Below, in pieces: positions 21,957 through 32,492 of a stretch of 64,000 nt of DNA. The stretch is from the NCBI GenBank assembly GCA_963920525.1, contig OY986436.1, positions 178,843,361 through 178,907,360 on the forward strand, in the 5' to 3' direction. The notes under the pieces are model-generated. The model did no database searches. It had not been told where the DNA came from and worked only from the letters and a program-made list of their open reading frames with translations. Within the stretch, counting starts at the first letter, position 1. Every line of letters starts with the position of its first letter. Position numbers and translations under genes: made by a program. Source of the stretch: Dichetophora obliterata. Taxonomy: Eukaryota > Arthropoda > Insecta > Diptera > Sciomyzidae.

Positions 21957-22632
21957 AGGCTCAAACATAATAGGCTCGAGCTGGCTGTAGCTAATGTTAA
22001 AAATCAACGAAAAGCTAGCTCAAGTTCTGCTAAATACTCAATTTGAACGAAAAGACACGATCGAGCTCGTCTTTAAACGCCAGTTTTTCAGTACGAGTTT
22101 AAGGTCTAGTCAAATTGAGCAGACCTTAATTCACCAAAATTGGACGTTTTAACTCTGTTTAGGCAAAAAAGAAACACACTTTTTGATAATTTAAGTCAAT
22201 TTAATTTCAACGAATGCTAAAATATCTAGTTAAAACGAGTTTAAACGTCCGATTTTGGTGAGTAAAGCTAGGTTTAGTTTGACTAAAGTTTAAACTCGTA
22301 CTGAAAAACTGGCCCTAAGTCATTGAAAAAATTCGCCAATGTGTATATTAATTAGTTTTGTTGGATTTGTTCAGTTGAATTTGTGATAACAGGATTTGTG
22401 AATCGCGAAAATAAGGTGATGTTAATTTCATTTACATTCGTTTAAAAGAAAAAAACATCTGATTCCTTACGGAATATTCGATTTTAATTGCTTTGACTGC
22501 AGTCAGATCAAGTTAACGAAAATTGACGAGAAAGCTGACTTGAGCAATTATGGTTTGTACGCATCATTTCTATGTAGTTGCATAAAATTTGACATTAGCT
22601 GCAGCCAGCTCGAGCCTATTATGTTTCGGCCT
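21957..22632. repeat. PIF/Harbinger-like MITE, TAA duplication, with a nested MITE
   Basis: TAA flanks both ends (21954-21956 and 22633-22635). The inverted repeats run about 38 bp, sharing AAACATAATAGGCTCGAGCT. A second MITE (22077-22315) sits inside. Confidence 0.65.
22077..22315. repeat. Nested PIF/Harbinger-like MITE, 239 bp
   Basis: TAA at 22074-22076 and 22316-22318. The ends share CCAGTTTTTCAGTACGAGTT. The interior is a foldback with TTTGGTGA words. It is the same family as 24672-25774. Confidence 0.7.
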
Positions 22633-23563
22633 TAAGACTGAGTTTCGAGGCAATTAAAACAATTAAAATTATATTCTCCAAGTTAACGGTTCCAAAAAAC
22701 AAATTTTTGACTGAATGCTTTAATTGAATTGTTCATTTCATAAATTTATTTTTTTTTTACATTAAGGTCAAGTTTAAAGAAGAAGTTTTCTATAATTTTA
22801 AATCGTTATATTATTAATAATAGTATAATATTATGTTTGATGGAAGAAGTATTAATATATTGAATTAAAAATATATCGTTTGTATCCTTAAAAAAATAGT
22901 TGCATGGTAACCCGCTCAGAGCCGCCTAAAATCAATGATGCATCCTCAGTGACATAAAAATCGGGAGCTTTATAACTGTAATCGTAAATACTGTGCATAT
23001 TATCTAGTTACCGTATCGAGTACGTATTTTGTCATAAAAAACAAAAAATTTTCATAATATTTTGACTGTTTAAATATTGAGAAAAAATATTTATTTTGTT
23101 TTTTATTATATAACGCAAAAATAAAACTTGAAATTTTGCCTGATTTCTGCCATGTGAGAGGTTATAATTGTACCTGCGGAAAAAGTTTACGCAATTTTAT
23201 CAATATTCGCCACATAACTGATATTTTATTTTATATTTTATCTTTGAACGTTGAATATTAAAGGCTGTACGTTTACCCCAAAGTTTGTTCAAAAACAAAC
23301 AAACAAATTTGCGCCATAAGACGTAATTATACGTCAAAGCAACATCGCTTTTTGCAGCTATGTCAAATAATAAAAACCTTTTTAAAAAAAAATATGCAGA
23401 ATGTGCAACACTGCTTTTTCATTACAGCATGATCTCGCTCTTACGTGTTCTGTACATCCACGCTCTTCATCCTTTTAAAACGTTCCGCTCCTTTTTCCGC
23501 TTCATCCCCGAATTCATCCAAAGTGCACTGCTTGCCCTATGTCGACGCACGGGCTGGAATTCT
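22633..23563. other. AT-rich DNA, no gene recognised
   Basis: The reading frame beginning at 23360 (95 codons) overlaps the GC-richer stretch around 23440-23570 and shows no known domain. Confidence 0.4.
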
Positions 23564-23571
23564 GGACGGCC

Positions 23572-23871
23572 CATGGTAAAATTATTTGACAAGGTAGCTG
23601 TGACAGTTTTTTGGCGATTGGTAGTTGTCAAAAACAGCAAAAACTAGCTATGTGCTTATTTTTAAATTTTCTTTGATTCAGTAAATTTGCTCTCGAAGTT
23701 TATTGGAATGTTTTTAGTTTGCTGCGATTGACTAGCTGTCGTTTAAGTCGTTGCTTATTTTTTCACATTTCTTTGATTAATTGCATGAACAGCTAATTTT
23801 GACAACTACCCATCGCCGCTCGTGAGTAAAAAGCCTGTCTACGCTACTACCTTGTCAGTAATTGTGCCATG
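23572..23871. repeat. P-element-like MITE, 300 bp, 8-bp GC-rich duplication
   Basis: GGACGGCC stands directly outside both ends (23564-23571 and 23872-23879). The ends begin CATGGTAAAATTA and CATGGCACAATTA, and the repeats continue through GACAAGGTAG. A sub-terminal inverted pair shares GGTAGTTGTCAAAA. The CATG start, 8-bp GC-rich duplication and sub-terminal repeats match the P superfamily. No coding sequence is present. Confidence 0.6.
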
Positions 23872-24671
23872 GGACGGCCCTACTCTATACCATTGGTCCC
23901 CATTTCATAGTTTGCGAACTCGAGTTCGAATTCGAACATTACACCGACACGATCACACGTACGAAGTTATTTTATTCAGTTGGCCCTGAGACTTCAAACG
24001 AAAAGGTTTACACCGCTTGATCAGCTTATCCACTGTACAAAAATAAATCGGAATACGAATATGATTTTTTATTTGCAGAAAATTTTGAAGGACTGCCATA
24101 ATGCTTGGTTTGCCAACGCACAGTGGCACATTGGAAAATATTTTTTTTAAAGGAACTATGGAGATATGGATCCTCAATATTCGCTTGTGGAAAATGAATA
24201 ACGTAATGCGTTAGTTCAAAACTAGAGAAAGAATATCTAGACAAATTGATACAAATTAAAAAAGGCTTCCCATTTTTGTTTCTTTATAATAATAAAATAC
24301 TAAAAATAGTTTTTTTCATAATAATAATACAATCCTTGATTAATACCTGCACAACAATTTATGGCAGTGCAGAGAGTGAGAGTGAGTGCAGAGAGGGCAC
24401 TGCTCTATACTATTATATAAAAGGCTTCTCATGTATCTTTTTAAAGTTAAAACGACGCTAAACTTAAAAACTACTGAACCGATTTTAGTAATTTTACTAA
24501 TCTTACTAAAGCTGCATATTTAACTTAAATCTTGCATTATTTATTTTTTTAAAACCACTCTTAAAAGTCATTAAAATTTAAATTTGTAAAGTAGCCAAAA
24601 AACCGAACACAAAAATCATAGCTTCATTGAATTGTTAGATACACAAGCAGCATAAAGCTTTATCTTTCTTA

Positions 24672-25774
24672 GGGACAATTTTTTAGTGTGAGTTTAACTC
24701 TGTTTCTGGTTTAAACTAAGTATAAACCAAGGAGCAAGTTTTACAGTGAATATTGACTGAAGTTTAAACTAAGGTTAAACGGCCAATATTGGTGGGTTAA
24801 ACTTTAGTTAACTTGCCATATGATTTTGAAAGATTATTTGTTTGGTTAATTTATGCAAAATTTTTCATTCGCTCTTTTTAAACTTAAATTAAAAAGAAAT
24901 TAAAATGCCTTCAGATGAAGAAAATATAAGTGATGCTGAAATATATGTTGTTTTAAATAGAACATGTGTTGAAATCCTTTTCAACATTTTTCCACGCATA
25001 TTTTATAACACTTTTATATTTGCTTATTGTTGCAAGCAAAAACTCAATTTCCTTACATGAAAAATTGCTGCTTCTCTTTTTGTTATTCATTTCAATTAAA
25101 TTGCAATGAAGCATAAGAGCCCGAACAGAACCAAAAGTCGTAACGACTTGTGATGTCGAACACTCAACAGAACACATGCAAGTTAACGAAGCCGTCCAAA
25201 ATGAAATCGCTGAGCAAGAGTCGTAGCGACTTATCGCTAGAGTAATATTGAATAGAATCTATTCTATTTTTTCTCTAACGACCGGCGATTTCCTCTCTGA
25301 GTACAATTAGTGGTGCCATATTTTGCAAACAATTGGGTATGTTCAAAGACAATTTCATAGTTTTTGCTATGTTCTCACGTTTCTTTTTTGTTTCTGTTTC
25401 ACTTACACAACAACGAAAACATGGCTGCTAACAAAACTATGCTATATAAAAGCAACCCTGCATCGTCAGTCGCAATCGCTTTCATTCTGGACGGGTTCTG
25501 CGTGTCTGGCGACCAGAGAGGATCGCCGGTAGTAACGACTTTTGATTCTGTTCGGGCTCTAAAGCTGGTAAGTTCAGCACCAGATGTTAAAATAATCGAA
25601 AAATCGATTATTTTTTGACGTTTAAGGTGTTGCCAGATCAATAAACACGAAACTGGTATTAACTTAACCAAGCACTGAAAAAGTGATTGCGTAGTTAAAC
25701 GCTGTTTAACTTTAATCTACGATTAGCTAAACTCTTGTTAACTGGGGTTTAAACTAGCACTGAAAAATTGGCCC
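24672..25774. repeat. PIF/Harbinger-like MITE (TTA) carrying another element
   Basis: TTA flanks it (24669-24671 and 25775-25777). The terminal repeats share AATTTTT.AGTG and GTTTAA, and are related to the 22077 family. A second inverted-repeat element (25114-25564) lies inside. The pre-insertion site is visible by comparison with 56920-57290. Confidence 0.65.
25114..25564. repeat. Foldback MITE with AGAGCCCGAACAGAA ends
   Basis: The arms at about 25114-25230 and 25465-25564 are inverted and imperfect, sharing GAGCCCGAACAGAA, CAAAAGTCGT and CCGTCCA.AATGAAA. The short frames across it are by-products of the repeat. Confidence 0.6.
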
Positions 25775-25956
25775 TTATCCTCTGCTATAGAGTTTCTCAT
25801 TGTTTCTCTCCCATATTGAGTATGTATTAATGAGCGCTTTAAAGAGCATACTGAAAACAACCGAGTGGTAAATGGAACCAAGTATTTCTTAAATACAATG
25901 ACCCATTATCATAGTCAAAAAAAAGTTGACTCTAAATTAAGTATAAGCTTTAGGGT

Positions 25957-26572
25957 GCATCGTTTTTTGAAGTGAAAACTTCTTTAGGTGCGTTGAACGA
26001 TTTTGGTGGAGGGTAAATCTTTGGTTTGCGTCATGGTATTTTTCTGAGGAACTCTCGTCATCAAAACAGACAGCAAATATAACAAGATAGGAAACTTAGA
26101 AAACATAACCTCAAAAAATGTTTGCATGTATTTTTGCATAAAAAAAATCAACAATGATCGTCACTCTTGTTCTTAATCGGCCGCAAGCTCACAAAGAAAT
26201 CACTTGGCAACTACTGAAATTAATGCATATAATCTGTTTGTTAGTATATAAATACTTAAGTTAGGTTGCAATAAGATGTTTGCAACCAAAACTAATTATT
26301 AATTCGATTTATATTGGTCTATATATGCTTTAAAAGTTTGACAATTTTCACACTTGTTGTATTTGTCAGTGGCTTTTTGCATTCACCACTGCGGCATTTT
26401 ATTTTCAGAGTTGTCAACTATCATTGCTTTATTAATAAATTTTTTCATAAACAACAGGTTTTTTTGAAGTGAAAACTTCTTTCGGCGCGTTGAACGATTT
26501 TGGTAGAGGGTAAATCTTTGGTTTGCGTCATCGTCTTTTTTCGAGTAACTCTCGTCATCAATACAGACAGCG
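25957..26572. repeat. 115-bp direct repeat pair (25957-26075 and 26453-26572)
   Basis: Both copies contain GAAGTGAAAACTTCTTT, GCGTTGAACGATTTTGGT and AACTCTCGTCATCAA. The spacer is 378 bp. The arrangement could be remnants of short terminal repeats or a local duplication. The minus-strand frame at 26383-26847 crosses the right copy and has no recognised domain. Confidence 0.5.
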
Positions 26573-27119
26573 AGTAGGTTTTTAAATGACGCTTTGGATC
26601 TTGACAACCAGGTGTTCAGCAAATGTAGCAAGCAACCATCAAGAAGAGATCTTGCTAGCAGGCAAACAGACAAAATCGCAAGCAAAGTGCTGTATATTTT
26701 CCGCCGCCAATTCGGTTCATCCCCTCTAAAGCTTCGCAACCGCTGGGATCTTGTCATTCTCTTTGCGTTATTGTTGTAGCCTGTACAGTCAGCATATCGA
26801 GCCTTAACCGCAAAACAGGTGTAACCAACACGAAATCCGAAATTCACTTTTTAATGACAAATGATAGTACTATAACAAACCCATCTACTCCCAAAATTTC
26901 AGATCTCTAAGTTAAACCGTTTTTGTTATTTATACCCATCACAAAAATCGAGTTTACATGTACTGCTTATGCAGACAAAACTAGAAAATCGCTTCTCCTG
27001 TAAAATTTGGTTTTTGTTGGTTACAATTTTTATATATGACATCGAACTATTTTAGAAAACAGTTTATACATATGAATTAAAGAGTATATTTAATATTGGT
27101 AAAACTATTTGTTTTTAGT

Positions 27120-27205
27120 AAAAGTGTAATCGTATCGGAAATACATATATGTATATATATATATATATATGTATATACATATAAATGTATATACATATAT
27201 ATGAA
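27120..27205. repeat. (AT)n / ATAC microsatellite
   Basis: An uninterrupted ATAT run is flanked by GTATATACATAT-type units. Confidence 0.85.
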
Positions 27206-27867
27206 CATGTATATGAACAATTTAGCTCATTGAGGAAATTTAATTTTCAGTAGTAATTGAATAACTAAAGTCTGCTTATCATAAATTTTTTAAACTGTTA
27301 AGCATTAATTTCTTATATAAATTAAATATAATTTATATGCTATAGATATTTCTTAACTTTATAATATACACAACGCAATATAGATATGGTGTACATGTAT
27401 ATTGTGTTAGTGTTATGATATAAATAGATATAAATAAGCTGTAATTTATTATATTAATTCAATAATGAAATAATTTAAATAAATTTCTTTAGTTATATGT
27501 ATTTTTGATATGGTAACACTTTTGCTTAAAAGAAATAGTTTCAGTTTCAATTATAAGCTAGCTGCGCCAACAACAATTACCAAGGAAATCTACAAACAAG
27601 GACGCACAGAGAAGAACAAGATCATAGCGGAACTTTTAGAACTTTTTGATTTTCATCCTACATGTAGGACGGGCTGTACTATGAGCTTTCGCACATCTTA
27701 CATGTCCGTCCGACCTGTCAAATCCGTCCTACATGTAGGATAGTCCGAAACCCTGTATTAGCATGAAAATTCTTATATAGCAGCAAGGCGGTCCGTGGCA
27801 GGACAACGTCTTCCAGGGAATAATATTTTATATATAGGTTTTCGCTTCGGTCGGCAGTCCCCTCACT

Positions 27868-28461
27868 GCTATACTTTTTTTTTAATTCTCTGGTGCTTTA
27901 ATTCATAAATAAAAAGCCTGTGCAAGGAGAAAGTCCACAATTGATTTCTTCAGGTGGCGCCACGCCCTAGAATGTCCGCATATCGTAAAAATTCGACTTT
28001 TTCGTAGTTGTTTGATAAATACTGATCTCTATAAAAGCGTATGCTCTGAAGATCAGTGAAACAATTTTTTTATTACTAAAGTATATGTGACTATGTGAAA
28101 AAAAATCGAAATCATAAATATATATACAATTCAATTTTTCAGGACAACATTTTTAATAGATTTTAGAAGAAAATATTTCAAATTCGTGAGAATATTGCAC
28201 TTTATATTTATGATTTCGATTTTTTTCACAAAGCCTACAGATACTTCAGTAATAACAAAAATTGTTTCACTGATCTTCAATGTATACGCTTTTATAGAGA
28301 TCAATATTTATCAAACAACTACGAAAAAGTCGAATTTGGACATCGAAAAGTCGAAAATGCGGACATTCTAGGGCGTGGTGCCACCTGAAGAAATCAATTG
28401 TGGACCTTCTGCTTGCACAGGTTTTTTATTTATGAATTAAAGCACCAGAAAAATGCTATAA
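27868..28461. repeat. Long foldback, arms about 250 bp each
   Basis: The left arm (27868-28130) and right arm (28195-28461) are inverted and highly similar. Shared words include GGTGCTTTAATTCATAAAT, ATTGATTTCTTCAGGTGGC, CACGCCCTAGAATGTCCGCA and ATCGAAATCATAAATAT. The loop is only about 60 bp, so a transcript would form a long hairpin. Confidence 0.75.
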
Positions 28462-28589
28462 GAAGTGAATTTAAAAAAAAGGTTCCACCCTAATAAGCAT
28501 TTTTGACAGTTTTTAATATAATATATTGTCTAAAAGCTTGCACTAAATTTAGAGTCAACTTTTATTTTGACTATGATAATAGGCCAATG

Positions 28590-28682
28590 TAGCTGCGAGT
28601 CCACCAACACCTGTACACAATTCTGAATTGCATTTGTTCAGGCATGGGCGCTAAACAAGTGATAACATCTACATACCTTATT
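28590..28682 (+). repeat. Dispersed ~95-bp repeat (second copy 48238-48335)
   Basis: Both copies contain CAATGTAGCTGCGAG and ACAATTCTGAATT and end with TAACATCTAC. Function unknown. Confidence 0.5.
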
Positions 28683-29118
28683 CTTATAAGACTTAAGGTA
28701 ATTTTTTTTGTGCTCTGATTTATAGTTCAAAATTAAATAAATGTGTTATGGACGGGCTGTCCAAAGCAAACATACCGACAGACGATAGTGTGGAGTATGT
28801 TGGTGTAATGTGGTAAATAGGCGGACATATAAAAATGCAGACGAATAGTTAAAAAAAAACAAATATTTTAAGCTGGAACAAAAATTGACATATGAATTTA
28901 CAGTAAAAGTGGAGCGAAAACTATTGGTTTGTTTCAAATTTTATTTTTCCCGGACGCGGTAAAGTACTAAATGAATGTAAACTTATTATAAAGTGTGTGC
29001 GCATTAGTTAATAGGTATTGCTAAGAAAGTACTGCTAGATGTGATGTTAGGAAATTCATTAGTAAAATCTTTATTCTGAAATTATTGGAACAATTTATAA
29101 CACAAAACTACTTATTTA

Positions 29119-29381
29119 CAGCCCTATTCTGGCGAATTTACAATTTTTAACCATTTTTTTAATATTTCTATGTGCTTGTTGTAAATTTTTGATTTTAAAA
29201 CAAAATTTTAAGCTCAAAAATGATAAATTTTGATAAAAATTGTTAACTGCTTTTCAGTTATTGACAATTTCATTCAAAAATGTTGTTTTTTGAGCTTCAA
29301 ATTTTGTTTTGAAGACAACAAACATATAGATATATAAAAAAAATACTGGTTAACAATTGTTAATTTGCCAGAATAGAGCTG
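29119..29381. repeat. PIF/Harbinger-like MITE, 263 bp (complete sister of 105-795)
   Basis: TTA on both sides. The ends are CAGCCCTATTCTGG and CCAGAATAGAGCTG. The body is a foldback around TTTTGAGCTTCAAATTTTG-like arms. Confidence 0.7.
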
Positions 29382-29904
29382 TTAAAAACATGATTTTAGA
29401 AAATTAAAAATCTTTCAAAAACTTTTTATTCGTTTTAAATAAAACAAAATTAAAGTTTTGTTTTTTATATGAAACGAAAACAGATTCCAGAGAAAAAAAT
29501 ATCGGGATATAGTATATCTATATCTATACTATTATATAAAAGGAGACTCACGAAATTTTAAGAAATTTTAAGACAGATAATTATTTATATTAGTGCCATA
29601 ACTTACTAAGTTTTTCGAAAAGTCTATTCTTTAATTATTACAAAATTCATGTATATTATTATTTGATGCTTACATTCAACAAGCAGCACAATACAACAAC
29701 AAACAAGATATCCTCTCTTTGTCGCTATAGCTTCTCACAATATAACACGACAGCCATGTTGTGTAGTTGCTTCCAGGGAGATTGCTGTCATACAGTGCTG
29801 ATTAATTTTCTTTGCAAATGTTTTGAGGGGAGTTGCCAAAATTCAGTTATAAGCATAAATTATGTTTTGTAGCCTTGCAAGTTAACTTTTTCCGACTTGC
29901 AGTT

Positions 29905-30290
29905 TTATTAGTCTATCATCTATCTATACTATCTAGCTATCTATCTATTAGGGCGGGTCAAATTCTGGCTCAGCGAAATTCGTAAAATACATGTAATTTC
30001 AAGACTTTTTCTCCACTACAGCATACACAAATTCTGAAAAAAAGCTGTGCGGACTTTCGTAAATAGATTCATACACATACATTCATACATTCATATTTTA
30101 TAATTGAGAACAAAATCTATTTACGAAAGTCCGCACAGCTTTTTTTCAGAATTTGTATATGCTGTAGTGGAGAAAAAGTCTTGAAATTACATGTATTTTA
30201 CGAATTTCGCTGAGCCAGACCACCAAAAAATTCGTCCATACAAATTGACCCGCCCTACTATCTATATATCTATATATCTAGCTATCTAAT
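29905..30290. repeat. (CTAT)n microsatellite interrupted by a TA-flanked foldback
   Basis: CTATCTAT units lie at 29915-29950 and resume at 30256-30290. The foldback 29951-30255 was inserted between them. Confidence 0.75.
29951..30255. repeat. Mariner-like foldback MITE with nearly identical arms
   Basis: TA at 29949-29950 and 30256-30257; ends GGGCGGGTCAA and TTGACCCGCCC. The internal arms 29964-30069 and 30114-30219 are both 106 nt and differ at about one position by eye, which suggests a young insertion. Confidence 0.75.
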
Positions 30291-30708
30291 AAAGAGCTGC
30301 ACGGATGTATTTGTAAGACATTTATTTGTTGTTCAAATGCTTTTTCTATTCTACTCTCATATCGAATAACAATGTTTTGGAAATAAATTTTGAAAAGAGT
30401 AAAACGAATACAGAGCAAATCGATTATAGAGTAAAACGATTAAGAGTAAAACATAAAACGAGTACAGAGTAAATCGATTACAGAGTATAACGAAAACAAG
30501 TAAAGCAAGAACATCGGTGAAACAAGCAGATGTAGCTATACTCGAAAGAATCGAAATGATCGATACAATAAAAAGAGTATTTCGGATATTTTTTTTGATA
30601 TATTTATTATTTTCTACATAAACAAATATCTTTGTACTAAAATAATTGAAACATTTCAATTTGAACAAAATGCCAATAAAATTAAATTAATTATGTATAT
30701 ATATTTCA

Positions 30709-31065
30709 GGTTCAATTCCAGCTCAGACGGAAAGTTTTTTCAATTGAATTAATTTTTCTCTTCTGTCGTCACCTCTCTGCAGACAATGGCAAACCTCAGA
30801 GAGTAAAAACTGCAATGTAAAGCGTCTTGAGAACATAAGCCGTTCGAAGTCGGCATAAAACACGTAGGTCTAATACTCGATCATTTGTGATCAATCATTT
30901 AATAACACGCACAACACAATTGATCAATAGAAGCTAGGTCAAAGTCCTTCCAAGGGCTGAAATGGCCAGTTTATTTCAGTATGTTTATTATTACTACATA
31001 TTATCTAACATTCCACAGGAAAAGGGACCTGGACAAGGCCAATTTTTAAGAAGATTAATAAATAG
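30709..31065 (+). repeat. tRNA-derived SINE, tephritid-type
   Basis: It begins with a perfect pol III B box, GGTTCAATTCC; the A box side is lost. The body contains CAATGGCAAACCTC, ATAAGCCGTTCG and GGCATAAAAC, then CTGAAATGGCCAGTTT. From memory this layout matches the abundant tephritid fruit-fly SINE. A diverged tail copy lies at 46340-46500. Confidence 0.65.
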
Positions 31066-32102
31066 TTTGTTGGATCCTTAAAGTAAATTAGTTTTTATTT
31101 AAGCACATGTAAAATTTGGTTTTGATATTTCAAGCTAAAGCACAGAAAAGTAGAAAAAAACGCTTTACTGTAAAATTTGGTTTTTGCACACACGATAATT
31201 TCGCGCAAAAGTGTCGATATGTATTCAATTAATTTACCGCTAACGCTTTAAAAATAACAAAATTAATTGATTATGACATTACTTTGCAATTCTAAAGAAA
31301 TGTTCTCTTTAGAAATGTTTGAGTGTAAGAACATTTATGGTCAACTGTTGCAGAATTATTGCAAATTAATGTTTTCTTTTCTGAAATTAAATTTCTAGCA
31401 GCGGAAAGTGTTCTTTTTTTATTTTTTAATTGATATGTGTGATGAAAAACAAAGTAAAAAATATTTCAATTTATTTTTTCATAAAGTAATTCCTGAAGTA
31501 ATTGTATTTCGAATACTACTCGTTTTCTCCTATTTACTCCTTTGAGCAAAACAAGTAAATAGAGATGGATTTTAAAAACTCGAGTGAGAACAAACAAATA
31601 ATTAGAAAACGAATGTAGTCGAGCAATTACTTTTTATAAGAACATACTCTATGTTATTCGTTCTATTGTGAACAAATGGAGTATAGAGAGTACAAGTAAA
31701 TCGGATACTTGGCTCCCCATACTGTTTCGAATGTATTCTTGCAGCTCTTTACTATCTATCTATATATCTATCTATACTATTAAAAGCATTGTGACAATGC
31801 ACAGATATGTTTGACAATCACGCGAGAACCACTGAACCGATTTAGACGATATAGGTACCAAACTGTTTTTATTTCAACGAAATCGAGATAGGCTATTCAT
31901 ATTTTGCCACTCCTACTTTTCACGTCTAAAATATGATAAAAATTCTATATTTTAGACGGTTTTGGTCGTACAAGCCTAAAATTTGCTAATTTTATTTGTA
32001 TGGCTACTTTCGACAGCTGTATTAAAAATGTATTTCCACGCCCCCTTTGACAGCCAAAAAATCAATAAAAATGCTATATTTAAAACGGTTTTGGTCGTAT
32101 AA

Positions 32103-32492
32103 TACTACGTTTAAATTAGGCCAAATGACTCATTTGGAATCAGTCATTCAAAAGTGCTTACATAGGTTTTTTTTTTGCGAAAGTATCTCATTTCGTTTGA
32201 CAACTGGTTCTTTGTTTGTTTTTTATTGGTTGATATTGATAATGATACACGCGTATAAAATAATTTGTTGTTCGACATTTTGATTCATTTGTAGTGTGCT
32301 CGGATTTGTCTATACTTTCTTCATTGAATGCGTTTGAGTTTGTAATAAGTTTTAAGAACGTATCCAATCTCATTCAATTGTTTTAAATGAGTGGGATTGC
32401 AACTGAGAATTTGTATGGGAAATGAAATGACTTCGTTTCTCATTTAGCTGAATGGACTAAAATGAGTCATTTGACCCAATGTTAACGTAGTA
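32103..32492. repeat. PIF/Harbinger-like MITE, 390 bp, TAA
   Basis: TAA at 32100-32102 and 32493-32495. The ends share TACTACGTT and CAAATGACTCATTT. The host element sequence resumes exactly after the duplication (GGTCGTA then TAAGACTAAA). A reverse-oriented copy is at about 55760-56148. Confidence 0.7.

Larger units (their letters stand above)
24402..25870. repeat. Interspersed repeat split by a nested MITE (inverted copy at 56920-57290)
   Basis: The halves 24402-24671 and 25778-25870 together match the reverse complement of 56920-57290. They run from TACTATTATATAAAAGGCTT at one end to ATTAATGAGCGCTTT at the other. The MITE at 24672-25774 interrupts it with a TTA duplication. It contains no coding region. 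Confidence 0.6.
25905..28580. mobile_element. Possible 2.7-kb composite with inverted ends
   Basis: ATTATCATAGTCAAAA followed by AGTTGACTCTAAATT occurs at 25905-25950 and inverted at 28545-28578. The right arm runs on to AGGGTGGAACC near 28490 and the left to AGGGTGCATCG near 25957. The interior holds a 115-bp direct repeat, a microsatellite, a fragment of the 39771 MITE family and the 27868-28461 hairpin. No target duplication was resolved. Confidence 0.4.

Noticed and set aside
23360..23647. 95-codon plus-strand frame
   Set aside because: It overlaps the border of the P-like MITE and has no recognisable protein features.
21067..23900. A single large hAT-type element from TAGGGGTGTCCAAAG to GGACGGCCC
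   Set aside because: The right end is better explained as the target duplication of the P-like MITE; no matching terminal repeat or 8-bp duplication supports the larger unit.
26383..26847. Minus-strand frame of 154 codons
   Set aside because: It is long for this AT-rich window but crosses a direct-repeat unit and shows no domain, splice context or codon pattern I can defend.
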